64,000 bases of DNA from Prochlorococcus sp. AG-363-O15 (GTDB lineage Bacteria; Cyanobacteriota; Cyanobacteriia; PCC-6307; Cyanobiaceae): NCBI GenBank assembly GCA_003278255.1, contig QCFZ01000005.1, positions 1 through 64,000 on the forward strand. Reading direction: 5' to 3'. Positions 53,768 to 64,000 of the stretch are shown here, in pieces. The notes beneath the pieces were generated by a model, which saw nothing but the letters and a program-made list of their open reading frames with translations, searched no databases and had not been told where the DNA came from. The stretch's first letter is position 1. Every line of letters begins with the position of its first letter. The position numbers were made by a program, and so were the translations under genes.

Positions 53768-54829
53768 AATTAGTTTTCTCCATGTAATTAAATTTTCTAA
53801 TGTTTCTTTGGCCAAACCTGAACTAAGTATAGATTCTGCTTCTTTGATTCCATCTTCGATCGATTGTGAAACGCCTGCGAACCATAAATAGACTCCAGCA
53901 TTCCAGTAAAGGCTTTTTTTTAGGATGCCTTTATTATTTAGTGCTTCTACAGCTATATCTTTCCAAGAATCAAGATCTGTCCACTCGATTTCTTGACCAT
54001 GGCAATTATGCTCTTTTGGATACAGAATAGTTCTTTCAGTTTGTTCATTATGAATTGTTGCGGTTATACATGCTCGACTAATTGGCAGGTCAACTCCTCC
54101 TTCTAATCCTTTGACAGTTATGAAATTATTTTCTCCAAATAAAGCAAGTGTTTTCCATGCTCTTTCTTCTGTGGGGGGGTGGACAAAACCACTAATGATC
54201 AAATGTTCACCTTGATGAGCTGTCCAAAGTAATTCCATGCTTGCTATTGGTGGTCGTTTGCCTATCTCCTCTCTATATGTAATTAATCGTTCAGCTAAAG
54301 GGAAATGCTCAGGTTGATGAACAAGGGCGAATCCAAAGTTATCTAATCCTAATTGTAATTCATTAATTTTTAGACCCTTTAAATTTAAACCTAATGCTTC
54401 AAAGAGCTCAATAGTTGATATACCATATTTAATTGGCATGCGTTGCCCACCTTGTAATATGACTGGTTGATTTGCGCTAATAAGAATGAGGCTTGTTAAT
54501 GGGTATATAGGTGATGTTCTAGTGCGTCCATCAAAAGGCATTCCAAAACAAATAGGTCTCTTTTGATTAGGCTTGGAATAAAGGTTTGGACCAAGTGTTT
54601 GGTATGTATCTAACATGCCTGCTAGCTCTTTAGGTTCAGGTCTTCTAATGCGATGGGCAATCATGAAAGCTCCAATTTGAGCAGGCGTCGCTTCAGATTT
54701 GAGGATGAGCTTTAATGCTTCAGCAGACTCATCTCTATTTAGTGATTTGCCTGTATGTTCACCACTACCAATTTTTCGAAGGTATTTTTTAAATAGTTCT
54801 TTCCCAGGCATATTCGGAGTAGTAGTCAC
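53762..54829 (-). CDS. TrpD2-like (anthranilate phosphoribosyltransferase-related) protein
   Basis: A 355-residue protein of the nucleoside phosphorylase/phosphoribosyltransferase class III fold. The helical N-terminus (LFKKYLRKIGSGEHTGKSLNRDESAEALKL-type, ending GAFMIAHRIRRPEPKELAGM) is characteristic. The PRPP-binding GTGGD loop of true TrpD is not present; GMPFDGRTRTSP stands in its place. It therefore belongs to the TrpD2/YbiB-like group, some of which bind nucleic acid, and should not be called anthranilate phosphoribosyltransferase. The GTG at 54829 opens the frame; ATG six codons later (MPGKELF) is an alternative. No trp genes are nearby. Confidence 0.8.
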   Translation of the reverse strand: MTTTPNMPGKELFKKYLRKIGSGEHTGKSLNRDESAEALKLILKSEATPAQIGAFMIAHRIRRPEPKELAGMLDTYQTLGPNLYSKPNQKRPICFGMPFDGRTRTSPIYPLTSLILISANQPVILQGGQRMPIKYGISTIELFEALGLNLKGLKINELQLGLDNFGFALVHQPEHFPLAERLITYREEIGKRPPIASMELLWTAHQGEHLIISGFVHPPTEERAWKTLALFGENNFITVKGLEGGVDLPISRACITATIHNEQTERTILYPKEHNCHGQEIEWTDLDSWKDIAVEALNNKGILKKSLYWNAGVYLWFAGVSQSIEDGIKEAESILSSGLAKETLENLITWRKLIS

Positions 54830-55398
54830 GCTAGTCAGACCTATAAGACTTATACTTTATCAAGTATAATCGCTAACCCTCGATATAATAGAATTTGTAG
54901 TAGGTTGTTCTTTTAATCACTTGTGCTGTCAATTATTTTCGCTTAGGATTGGGTTTCTAGATTATTTCTCATAAATCTATATTGATAACTTAATTTTTTC
55001 TGTACTAAATCAAAGCGTATTTCATCCTTAAATCCTTAAGCTCGTCTTTTTATTGCAAAGAAATCTCTTTCTAAGGATGATTGAAAGTGTATTGATACAT
55101 AACTTTTACTTTTATTGGAATAAGTCTATCTTTGTAAACCTATTGGCTTCCTTTTTTGTAAATTTTCTAGTTGAACTCATCGTTGGCTAATAAAAACTCA
55201 TTCCAATTTCATCATTGTTTCTTATTCTCCACCTGTAATCGTTGATACCAAATCCTTTTTGATTTCGCTTGTGGTATTTTTTATACAACTTTTTTGATTT
55301 GAATTTCTTCCTGGGCTCTTGATTCAATCTGGAAGGACATCTTTTATGCTGGACATCAAACTATTAGATCTCTTGAAAAAGTTGTTTAGCCCTTCATT
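54830..55398. other. 569-bp gene-free region upstream of cobA
   Basis: Very AT-rich, with no frame longer than a few dozen codons and no RNA-like GC island. A short inverted repeat TGTAT-TG-ATACA lies at about 55088-55099. No clear NtcA site (GTA-N8-TAC) was found. The start of cobA lacks a good ribosome site in the last 20 bases. It is the longest empty stretch in the window and may be the remains of a deleted gene plus the promoters of the two flanking divergent genes. Confidence 0.6.
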
Positions 55399-56184
55399 AT
55401 GATCAACTCTAAGCAGGGAAAGGTTTATCTGGTTGGCGCAGGGCCTGGAGATCCAGAGTTATTGACTGTGAAAGGAAAGCGTTTGATACAGAGTTGTGAT
55501 GCTCTTTTATATGACTCATTAGTCCCTATAGAAATTTTGAAATTAGTCTCTAAGTCATGTAGATGCGAATTTGTAGGAAAAAGACGTGGACACCATTCTT
55601 TGCCTCAATCAAAAATTAATGCAGTTCTTCTAGAAATGTCTAAAACTTATTCTTCGATTGTGAGACTTAAAGGAGGAGATCCCTTCTTATTTGGAAGAGG
55701 TGCTGAAGAGGCTCAATACTTGCAGAAATATGGTGTATCTGTAGAAATTGTTCCTGGTATCACAGCAGGTATTGCTGTCCCTGCTTATTTTGGGATTCCA
55801 GTTACACATAGGCTTGCAGGATCTTCAGTTACTTTTGTCACAGGTCATGAGGGTATTGATAAAAGACGACCGTCCGTTAATTGGAAAGCATTAGCGACAG
55901 CAAGTGATGGATTAGTGATTTATATGGGTTTACATAATCTTCAATATATTATTGATGAGTTAATTGCAGGAGGTTTGGATCCAGAAATATCAGCAGCAGT
56001 AATGCAGCAGGGAACTATTGTTGGACAGAGATTAATTAAATCTCCTTTGCATTTAATTTGTAAGGAGGTCAAAAAAGAACAATTTACTTCTCCATCAATA
56101 GTTATGATTGGTGCAGCTATTGAGTATCAGGTTGCCTCTTGTGCACCAAGTCCGGCTGAGGTCACCATGCCAATTTTATTTTAA
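55399..56184 (+). CDS. cobA: Uroporphyrinogen-III C-methyltransferase
   Basis: Transfers two methyl groups from SAM to uroporphyrinogen III to give precorrin-2, the branch point to siroheme and cobalamin. Motifs: VYLVGAGPGDPELLTVKGKR at the start, VRLKGGDPFLFGRGAEEA near residue 90, VVPGIT-type loop (EIVPGITAGIAVPAYFGIP) near 115, and VIYMGLHNL near 173. The 261-residue length is that of the single-domain enzyme, without the CysG dehydrogenase part. It starts with ATG at 55399. QueG in this window needs cobalamin, a product of this branch. Confidence 0.95.
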   Translation: MINSKQGKVYLVGAGPGDPELLTVKGKRLIQSCDALLYDSLVPIEILKLVSKSCRCEFVGKRRGHHSLPQSKINAVLLEMSKTYSSIVRLKGGDPFLFGRGAEEAQYLQKYGVSVEIVPGITAGIAVPAYFGIPVTHRLAGSSVTFVTGHEGIDKRRPSVNWKALATASDGLVIYMGLHNLQYIIDELIAGGLDPEISAAVMQQGTIVGQRLIKSPLHLICKEVKKEQFTSPSIVMIGAAIEYQVASCAPSPAEVTMPILF

Positions 56185-56209
56185 CAAGATCTATTAATAA
56201 ATTCGTTTT

Positions 56210-56223
56210 CATCTTCGAAGATG
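56210..56223. terminator. Palindrome between convergent cobA and pabC
   Basis: CATCTTCGAAGATG, a perfect 14-bp palindrome lying between the two stop codons (56184 and 56232). On the plus strand it is followed by a T-rich stretch (GATTATATTATTT) without a clean T run. It may serve as a weak bidirectional terminator. Confidence 0.4.
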
Positions 56224-56231
56224 TGATTATA

Positions 56232-57071
56232 TTATTTACCCAAAAATTTATACCAAAGTTCCTTATAGTTCTGAAAGCTGTCAAGATAAATATTATTTAT
56301 CCTTATAATTGGTTGACAGCTTAAACTATTTATTAAAAGCCATTGATCCCCTTCCTTCGGCTCTGCTTCTAAAGCCAATTCTTGAATCAGTCCCATATCT
56401 AGACCTTGTTGTCGCATTATTCCAGGTATGCAACCACTTGTTAAATGAGGAGTAAATAATTGATTATTACGTCTAATAATTAGATTAGCTGTAGTTCCAC
56501 AACAAATTGTGCCATTTGTACTTAGCAATAAACCGTCATCGAATCCAGCTTGATGAGCTTCCTGTCTTGCTTGTATTGCTTGAGTGTAAGCGAATGTTTT
56601 GCAATGATTGATTTTGCTGTTTGCGTTTCGTCGTTCATATCTACTTATAAGTGCAGAAATAGGTTCAAATTTGGGTTCATTAGCATTTAGCTCTAACCAA
56701 AAGTGATGTGTTTCTTTTTGAGGTTGACTTCGTGGAATATTTATTCCTCTTTCGATAGAGTTTCCTCTACTCCAGTTGATTCTAAGAGCACCATTTTCTT
56801 TTCTTAGATCTAAGAGATCAAGACCTTCGTTGATTAGTTTTACTAACCACTTTTCTTCAGGTGGGGATGCCATTCCTAGAATATCTGCACTATTTCTCCA
56901 TCGGTTTAGATGAGACTTTAAAAGTTGTGGTTTTCCTTTAAGGATTAGAACTGTTTCAAATATGCCATCACCAAGATTTAATCCTCTATCTCTAATTGGG
57001 ATAGATAATCTGTAAGTTGAATCCCATTTATTATTGAACCAACCGATCTCTTTTTTGGGATTAATTTTCAT
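56232..57071 (-). CDS. pabC: Aminodeoxychorismate lyase-like class IV aminotransferase
   Basis: PLP enzyme that releases pyruvate from aminodeoxychorismate to give p-aminobenzoate for folate. Class IV features: RDRGLNLGDGIFETVLI near residue 28, the likely PLP lysine in NHCKTFAYTQAIQAR, NGTICCGTTANLI, and LTSGCIPGIMRQ. I set the start at ATG 57071 (279 residues), which overlaps the pabB stop (ATGA). A longer open frame to 57104 lies wholly inside pabB. Branched-chain or D-amino acid aminotransferases share the fold, but the coupling with pabB favours PabC. Confidence 0.88.
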   Translation of the reverse strand: MKINPKKEIGWFNNKWDSTYRLSIPIRDRGLNLGDGIFETVLILKGKPQLLKSHLNRWRNSADILGMASPPEEKWLVKLINEGLDLLDLRKENGALRINWSRGNSIERGINIPRSQPQKETHHFWLELNANEPKFEPISALISRYERRNANSKINHCKTFAYTQAIQARQEAHQAGFDDGLLLSTNGTICCGTTANLIIRRNNQLFTPHLTSGCIPGIMRQQGLDMGLIQELALEAEPKEGDQWLLINSLSCQPIIRINNIYLDSFQNYKELWYKFLGK

Positions 57072-58405
57072 GCTAAAGCTTGTATGAGTGGAATTAATTT
57101 CCAATTAAGTTCTTCTGCCTCTAGCTCAGCTGATGAATCAGCAACTATGCCGCATCCTGCATGGGCGTCTAGGATTGATCCTTGCATCATTAAAGAACGG
57201 ATGAGAATGTTGCTATCTAGTTGACCGTTCCAGTCGATATGTAATAAGGAACCGCAATAGGGTCCTCTGGCAATAGGCTCTAACTCATAGAGACGTTTGC
57301 ATGCTCTTAATTTAGGAGCACCACTAATTGATCCTCCAGGCCAGCAGGCCTCTAACACATCAATCCATGATTTATTTGGGTTTAGAGATCCTTTGATGAC
57401 TGAAGTTAGATGATGGACATGCCTGTAACTTTCTAGCCCGACTAATTGAGGGATTGTTATTGAGCCAGGAATACATATTTTGCCTAAGTCATTTCTTAAT
57501 ATATCAACAATCATAATATTCTCTGCTCGGTCTTTTTCACTAGTTATAAGCCTTGCTGCCATATCTGAATCTTTGACTATATCAATATTTCGAGGCCTTG
57601 TTCCTTTGATAGGTCTTGTCTCTATTTCACCATTTGGTAGTACTTTTAGAAATCTTTCAGGTGAACTGGAAAGAATTGCCTCACCTTTTGCCATTCCTTT
57701 AGCAATTATTAGTCCAGAGAATGGAGCAGAACAGCTTTGTCTAAGACGTTGGAATAAATCAATTGCTGAAATTTTCTTAGGCAATGAAGTAGAACAGCAG
57801 GCAGTTAAATTTGCTTGAAATATGTCACCACTCGCAATCAATTCTTTAAGATAATTGACCATCGTAATATATTCTTTTTTCTTGGTCTTCCATTGCCAAG
57901 CCTTCAAAGGTATTTTTATAGTCTCTTTTATCTTGATAAGATATTCATTATACTCATTTTCTTTGTCATATGAAATTGAATTAATTAATTTCATTATTTC
58001 TTGGATTCTTTTAGATGCAAATCCTTCAATTAATAGTTCTTTTTTTCTTAAATTAAAGCGCAGAATCGGATCATATTGTGCAATCCATAGTGTGGACATT
58101 GGATGAGGTTTCCAAGGATTATTAGGTTCTAGCCATGCACCTGCTTCATAACTTAGCCAACCGCACCAATGTCCTGGACCAAGGTCTCTTAATGCCTTGA
58201 ATGGGTTTGATGAATTTGGCTCATTTGGTAGTCCTCGACAACATATTTGTTTAATAGGATCTATTCCTATAATTGCATTAGTTCCTAACTTACTTCCATC
58301 TCCATCAAGCCAAACAAGGCCTTCTTGACCCCATATTTTAATTAGTGCTTGAATTACAATTTCTGGATTTTTCCAAGCGCAAAGTTGTTTGATTGGCTTT
58401 AACAC
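57068..58405 (-). CDS. pabB: Aminodeoxychorismate synthase component I
   Basis: Converts chorismate and ammonia (from a PabA glutaminase) to aminodeoxychorismate. The chorismate-enzyme domain shows [37 protein letters not shown], and [18 protein letters not shown]. The lysine in PIKGTR (K267) distinguishes PabB from anthranilate synthase TrpE, which has Ala there. The 445 residues include the usual N-terminal domain. The start is GTG at 58405, seven bases inside the end of queC. The pabA/trpG glutaminase is not in the window. Confidence 0.92.
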   Translation of the reverse strand: MLKPIKQLCAWKNPEIVIQALIKIWGQEGLVWLDGDGSKLGTNAIIGIDPIKQICCRGLPNEPNSSNPFKALRDLGPGHWCGWLSYEAGAWLEPNNPWKPHPMSTLWIAQYDPILRFNLRKKELLIEGFASKRIQEIMKLINSISYDKENEYNEYLIKIKETIKIPLKAWQWKTKKKEYITMVNYLKELIASGDIFQANLTACCSTSLPKKISAIDLFQRLRQSCSAPFSGLIIAKGMAKGEAILSSSPERFLKVLPNGEIETRPIKGTRPRNIDIVKDSDMAARLITSEKDRAENIMIVDILRNDLGKICIPGSITIPQLVGLESYRHVHHLTSVIKGSLNPNKSWIDVLEACWPGGSISGAPKLRACKRLYELEPIARGPYCGSLLHIDWNGQLDSNILIRSLMMQGSILDAHAGCGIVADSSAELEAEELNWKLIPLIQALA

Positions 58406-59082
58406 AGCTTTGGTTTACTGCAAAGATCTGGACGACCGGCTTTCATGAGAGCTTGATCACGAATTCTGCAACTATCGCAAAAACCGCATGCTTTTTCTTC
58501 ACCGCTATAACAACTCCAGGTGCTTTCTATCGGTATACCCAAACTAAGTGCTTTGTTGATAATTTCTACTTTGTCAAGGTGCAAAAGAGGAGCCCACAGG
58601 TTTGCTCCATTGCCTTCGCGGCCAGCTTTGCTTGATAAATTAGCTAATTCTTGGAATGCTTGTAGATAATCTGGCCTGCAATCTGGGTAACCGGAATAGT
58701 CCATAGAATTTATTCCAAGAATAAGATGCTCAGCGCTTCGTGCTTCAGCGAAACTCAGTCCAATGGCAATAAAAACTGTATTTCTTCCAGGAACATAAGT
58801 GTTTGGAATGATTCCTTTGATTATTCCTTGATTTGGTATTGTTTGATTGAGATCAGTTAGTGATGATCCTCCCCAGCTTGCTAAGTTGATATTAATAATT
58901 TCATGCTCTTTAATTTTTAAGTGATTTGCAATTTCCTTGGCAGCTATTAATTCCTTGATATGTCGTTGTCCATAATCAAATGAAAGGCCTATAACTTCGT
59001 GACCTTTTGCAATAGCCATTGCTGCTGCAGTGGCAGAATCAAGACCTCCAGATAACAACGCAATTGCTTTGGAATTAGTCAT
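58399..59082 (-). CDS. queC: 7-cyano-7-deazaguanine synthase
   Basis: Converts 7-carboxy-7-deazaguanine to preQ0 with ATP and ammonia. The PP-loop is [16 protein letters not shown] (about residues 8-23), and the zinc site is [10 protein letters not shown] near the C-terminus, with a further Cys before it ([14 protein letters not shown]). The 227-residue length is normal. It starts with ATG at 59082. Its last bases overlap the pabB GTG. queE lies 106 bp upstream on the same strand; that gap has no other feature. Confidence 0.96.
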   Translation of the reverse strand: MTNSKAIALLSGGLDSATAAAMAIAKGHEVIGLSFDYGQRHIKELIAAKEIANHLKIKEHEIININLASWGGSSLTDLNQTIPNQGIIKGIIPNTYVPGRNTVFIAIGLSFAEARSAEHLILGINSMDYSGYPDCRPDYLQAFQELANLSSKAGREGNGANLWAPLLHLDKVEIINKALSLGIPIESTWSCYSGEEKACGFCDSCRIRDQALMKAGRPDLCSKPKLC

Positions 59083-59188
59083 AATTTGGAAATTTTCAAA
59101 TCATGCATTGTTGGATTACTTTTTCAATAATATAACTTCTATTTCGCAGAATGTTGGTTTTTGATAACTTGCATCTACATTTATGTTT

Positions 59189-59838
59189 TCATAGGACATT
59201 TAACCATTTGTGTGTTTGTAAGCTGAGTCGCCATTTAGGATTACTTTTAATAAATTCGATTGTTAGCTTTTGGCTTTTTAAATTGTTCCAGGCTGGTTGT
59301 AGAAACAGTAATGGCATAAACAAATTTTTTTCTTTTCTTATTTCATTGGCTGTTTGATAAATATTCTCAGCAAATAATAAATCGTTTTTATTTTCTATTA
59401 TCACTTTGAGCTCATTGCAAATTTTTAATATATCTAATCTAGGTGGTGAATGTGGTTTAGGAGAAAGAGTGATCCAATTTGGGTTTCCACTAATAGGATC
59501 AACACCACTTGTTTCAAGATGGATAAGAATTGTTTTTGTCTTTGTTATAGATATTCTTCTAATTTCATTGCAAAGTGGATCAAGATTGTGATGTAATGGC
59601 TCACCACCTGTAATTACAATAAAATCAGCTTTATTTAATGATGCATTTATAGCATCATTGGCTATTTTATTAATATTCACTTGATTATGAATAGTTGCAT
59701 CCCATGAATTTTTTGTGTCACACCACGGACACCCTACTCTACAACCAGCTAAGCGTATAAAATAAGCACTTCGTCCAACATGTGCACCTTCTCCTTGAAT
59801 TGAATGAAAGCATTCCACAATTGGAAGTGTGAAATGCA

Positions 59839-59839
<1 letters not shown>
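59189..59839 (-). CDS. queE: 7-carboxy-7-deazaguanine synthase
   Basis: Radical SAM enzyme that contracts the ring of CPH4 to 7-carboxy-7-deazaguanine. The cluster motif is CRVGCPWC (C-x3-C-x2-C) near residue 33. FHSIQGEGAHVGRSAYFIRLAG-type opening (starting at residue 11) and VITGGEP near residue 75 are typical. The 216-residue length is usual for QueE. Its ATG at 59839 shares a base with the pyrG stop (TAATG), so it is translationally coupled to pyrG. Confidence 0.95.
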
Positions 59840-61515
<1,676 letters not shown>

Positions 61516-61789
61516 TTAGTGACTCTTTACAGTAACGCGATACTCGTATAGGCCAAGTAAAAAACATAGCTTTTTCAGATTGTTCAGCATGAATTGAATA
61601 ATTTTGAACAAAATCGTTTCTTCATTGCTAACCAGATCTATGCAGACCATTTTTTCTTTTCTTGACTTAGTCTAATTGGTTACTTCCCTTTTAATAACTA
61701 TTATCAGACCATCTTTTGTAATTTGATTTAAATGATTATTTATGCAGCTTGTTCACATTTGACAGGGTTCATATTTATTGCAAGAACTT

Positions 61790-63613
61790 TTATGAATCTT
61801 CTTCGATCCATGTACTTTTTACATGTAATTCTTTTAGTTGTGATTCAGAGACCTCTGATGGTGCTTGAGTCATAAGACACCTTGCTTGTTGGGTTTTTGG
61901 GAAAGCAATGGTGTCACGTATTGATTCTTCTCCGGCAAGTAACATCACAATTCTGTCTACTCCAAATGCAATACCTCCATGGGGTGGGGCTCCCATGTCT
62001 AGAGCATCTATAAGAAAACCGAATTCATCTTTTGCTTGATCTATGGACAGACCAATTGTTTCAAGAACATGTTTTTGGAGCTCTGAATCATGAATGCGTA
62101 TTGAACCACCTCCTAATTCGAGTCCATTGAGTACAAGGTCATACGCTTGAGCTCTAGATTGGGGGAGATTTTTTTTCCAATCTTCGGGATCATCACCTAA
62201 ATCTTCTTCGTTTGGAGCGCAAAAAGGGTGATGAAGTGCTTCCAGTCGATTTTCCTCTGAGTTGAATTCGAACATTGGGAAGTCAATAATCCACAGGAAA
62301 TTCCAATTATCTTTTTCATTTTGTTTGGTAATTAATTTTAGTTCTCTTGCTAAGAATTGCCTTACTCGATCTAAGGTTTTATTGACAATGTTTGTATCTC
62401 CTGCCCCAAAAAGTATTAAGTCCCCAACTTCGGCTTGTGTTTTTTCTAGTAGTTCTTTTTTTTGATTTTCATTCAGACTATCTTTGATGGCTCCAATAGT
62501 GTCAATTTCTCCTTTGTCCCTAACTCTTATAAAAGCTAAGCCTCCTGCGCCTCCTTTTTGGGCTTCACTAAAAACATCTCCGCCTGGTTTAATACGAACA
62601 TTGCTTAGGGAATTATTGCCACCCTTTACTGTTATGCATTTTACTGATCCTCCAGCTTTAATAGCTCCTGAAAATACTTTGAATCCAATATCTTTGACTA
62701 AGTCACTTACATCAACTAGTTCCATACCAAAGCGAGTATCTGGCCGGTCAGTCCCAAAGCGACTCATTGCTTCTTTCCATGTCATTTTAGGGAAAGGAAT
62801 ATTTAACTTCACACCCTTTACTTCTTTCCAAATCTTAGCTATTAATTTTTCGTTTAACTCAAGAATTTCTTCTTGGCTCATAAAACTTGTTTCAATATCT
62901 AGTTGTGTAAATTCAGGTTGCCGATCCGAACGAAGATCTTCATCTCGGAAACAACGTGCTACTTGGTAATAACGTTCTAAACCACCAACCATGATCAATT
63001 GTTTGAAGAGTTGTGGTGATTGTGGCAAGGCAAACCAGTCACCTTCGCACACTCTTGAAGGCACCAAATAATCACGAGCACCTTCAGGGGTAGAGCGAGT
63101 AAGAATTGGCGTTTCTACTTCTATAAAATCTTGCTTGTTTAAGAAATCCCTAGCAGTTTTAATAGTTTTGTGGCGTAAATAAAGGTTTTGCTGCATTCTT
63201 TCTCGTCGTAAATCTAGATATCTATGACGTAAGCGCAGCTCTTCTTTGATTGGTTCTTCATCGTGTATAGATACTGAAAATGGTATGTTTCCTCTTACTG
63301 AGTTCAGAACATTTAGATCATTAGCTAATACTTCAACTTCTCCTGTAGCGAGTTTTTTATTGATTGCGTCACTTGGTCGTGAGCGGACAATGCCTTTAAT
63401 TTGTATGACGGATTCATTGCGAAGGCTTTCTGCGAGAGCAAAGAGTGTTGACCCTTGATCAGGGTCAACAGTTATTTGAACTGTTCCACTTCGATCTCGT
63501 AGATCGATGAATATCACTCCCCCATGATCTCTACATCGATCTACCCATCCACTCAATAAAACTTTGGAGGCGATGTGACTACTTCTCAATTCGCCGCAAC
63601 CATTGCTGCGCAT
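61790..63613 (-). CDS. aspS: Aspartyl-tRNA synthetase
   Basis: Class II synthetase. The N-terminal OB-fold anticodon domain begins RSNGCGELR and contains [27 protein letters not shown] sequence from residue 20. Motif 2 is [20 protein letters not shown] near 220, the bacterial GAD insertion covers about 300-430, and motif 3 is [20 protein letters not shown] near 555. I start at ATG 63613 (607 residues), the usual family length. A frame open to 63724 adds 37 residues and would run into the gcvT stop. Whether it is discriminating (Asp only) cannot be told by eye. No ribosome site is strong. Confidence 0.95.
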   Translation of the reverse strand: MRSNGCGELRSSHIASKVLLSGWVDRCRDHGGVIFIDLRDRSGTVQITVDPDQGSTLFALAESLRNESVIQIKGIVRSRPSDAINKKLATGEVEVLANDLNVLNSVRGNIPFSVSIHDEEPIKEELRLRHRYLDLRRERMQQNLYLRHKTIKTARDFLNKQDFIEVETPILTRSTPEGARDYLVPSRVCEGDWFALPQSPQLFKQLIMVGGLERYYQVARCFRDEDLRSDRQPEFTQLDIETSFMSQEEILELNEKLIAKIWKEVKGVKLNIPFPKMTWKEAMSRFGTDRPDTRFGMELVDVSDLVKDIGFKVFSGAIKAGGSVKCITVKGGNNSLSNVRIKPGGDVFSEAQKGGAGGLAFIRVRDKGEIDTIGAIKDSLNENQKKELLEKTQAEVGDLILFGAGDTNIVNKTLDRVRQFLARELKLITKQNEKDNWNFLWIIDFPMFEFNSEENRLEALHHPFCAPNEEDLGDDPEDWKKNLPQSRAQAYDLVLNGLELGGGSIRIHDSELQKHVLETIGLSIDQAKDEFGFLIDALDMGAPPHGGIAFGVDRIVMLLAGEESIRDTIAFPKTQQARCLMTQAPSEVSESQLKELHVKSTWIEEDS

Positions 63614-63692
63614 GGGAATTATTTCAGGTTCAAATCTGAGTTTCCCATAAGGGCTTATTTGGGAGGTTGGTTTACGCATTGTTTTGGCTGCA

Positions 63693-64000
63693 TCATGCTT
63701 TGCGATAAAAAGGCTTTTTAACAACCGTCGCTGAATGACGTTGGTTCCGGATTTCTACTTCTAGGTTGGAGCCTACTTTTGAAAGCTCTAGAGGTACGTA
63801 CGCAAGCGCAATTGCTTCATTCAATGTGGGAGACCAACTACCACTGGTTATTTTTCCTATTTTTTTTCCTTCGTGAAGGACTGGGTAGTTGTGACGAGCA
63901 ATGGCACGACCTTTTAATTTGAGGCCAACTAGAACCTTTTCAATTCCTTGTTCTGCTTGTTTTTCAAGAGCGCGTCTGCCGAGAAATTGGATAGGCATCT
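63693..64000 (-). CDS. gcvT: Glycine cleavage system T protein, C-terminal part
   Basis: Only the last 102 or so codons are in the window; the gene continues past the right edge. The visible part has [20 protein letters not shown], then [39 protein letters not shown] and a final [10 protein letters not shown]. These make up the C-terminal barrel of aminomethyltransferase GcvT, which passes the methylene group of glycine to THF. The stop is 79 bp before the aspS start chosen here, with the same direction. This one-carbon role links loosely to PurU. Confidence 0.9.
   Translation of the reverse strand, partial: MPIQFLGRRALEKQAEQGIEKVLVGLKLKGRAIARHNYPVLHEGKKIGKITSGSWSPTLNEAIALAYVPLELSKVGSNLEVEIRNQRHSATVVKKPFYRKA

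Noticed and set aside
55089..55098. GTATTGATAC as an NtcA (nitrogen control) site upstream of cobA
   Set aside because: The half-sites are separated by four bases instead of the required eight.
57480..57818. A 112-codon open frame on the plus strand
   Set aside because: Antisense to the conserved chorismate-enzyme domain of pabB.
62484..62969. A 161-codon open frame on the plus strand
   Set aside because: Antisense to aspS; no motif and no ribosome site.

Overview
The window looks like a piece of a marine picocyanobacterial chromosome, most likely Prochlorococcus. The evidence is AT-rich coding DNA, very short intergenic gaps, the block dnaN / PRC-barrel protein / purL / purF / gyrA-like / TPR / queG / DUF502 / nusB / ftsY / PP2C phosphatase / argH / RRM protein that I recall as typical of that group at the replication origin, and cyanobacterial families (Tic20, DUF1400, DUF3134, phytol-kinase-like, IctB-like, sucrose-phosphate synthase). 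A low-light (SS120-like) strain is a guess only. I saw no tRNA or rRNA gene, insertion sequence, prophage or CRISPR array.

Layout. (1) 1-16.6 kb: the origin-proximal block, read mostly on the minus strand, with a plus-strand insert queG-TPR-gyrA-like. (2) 16.58-16.95 kb: a non-coding stretch with two exact and several near DnaA boxes plus an AT-rich segment, the probable oriC. (3) 17-30 kb: thrC, a DUF1400 protein, a UbiB-type kinase, recN, uvrA, a two-domain sucrose-phosphate synthase, purT and mraY. (4) 30.4-32.2 kb: the least ordinary part, with three very small proteins, a strong terminator, about 270 bp of GC-rich non-coding DNA that folds into crossing helices, and a zinc-ribbon protein of HNH/phage type. 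(5) 32.4-54.8 kb: argG, rpsF, tic20, aroE, dnaK, an FAD oxidase, purU, an IctB/O-antigen-ligase protein, a radical SAM protein, a ClC channel, acnB, a DAHP synthase, a phytol-kinase-like protein, a group 2 sigma factor, ppk, an MFS exporter, a GNAT protein and a TrpD2-like protein. (6) 54.8-55.4 kb: a 569-bp gene-free gap. (7) 55.4-64 kb: cobA, then the minus-strand run gcvT (cut by the window edge), aspS, pyrG, queE, queC, pabB, pabC.

How the genes fit together. De novo purine synthesis is well represented (purF, purL, purT), and PurU could supply the formate used by PurT. Queuosine synthesis is present at two sites (queG; queE-queC). PabB and PabC make p-aminobenzoate for folate next to queC. 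ArgG and ArgH complete arginine synthesis. AroG-type DAHP synthase and AroE belong to the shikimate pathway. RecN, UvrA, DnaN and a type II topoisomerase A subunit serve replication and repair. Streamlining is visible as four tail-to-tail gene overlaps, several TAATG or ATGA start/stop overlaps, and many TTG or GTG start codons.

Limits. Protein identities rest on motifs and family knowledge read by eye. No alignment, folding or database search was run. Start codons were revised where a ribosome site or family length argued for it, and this is stated in each entry.
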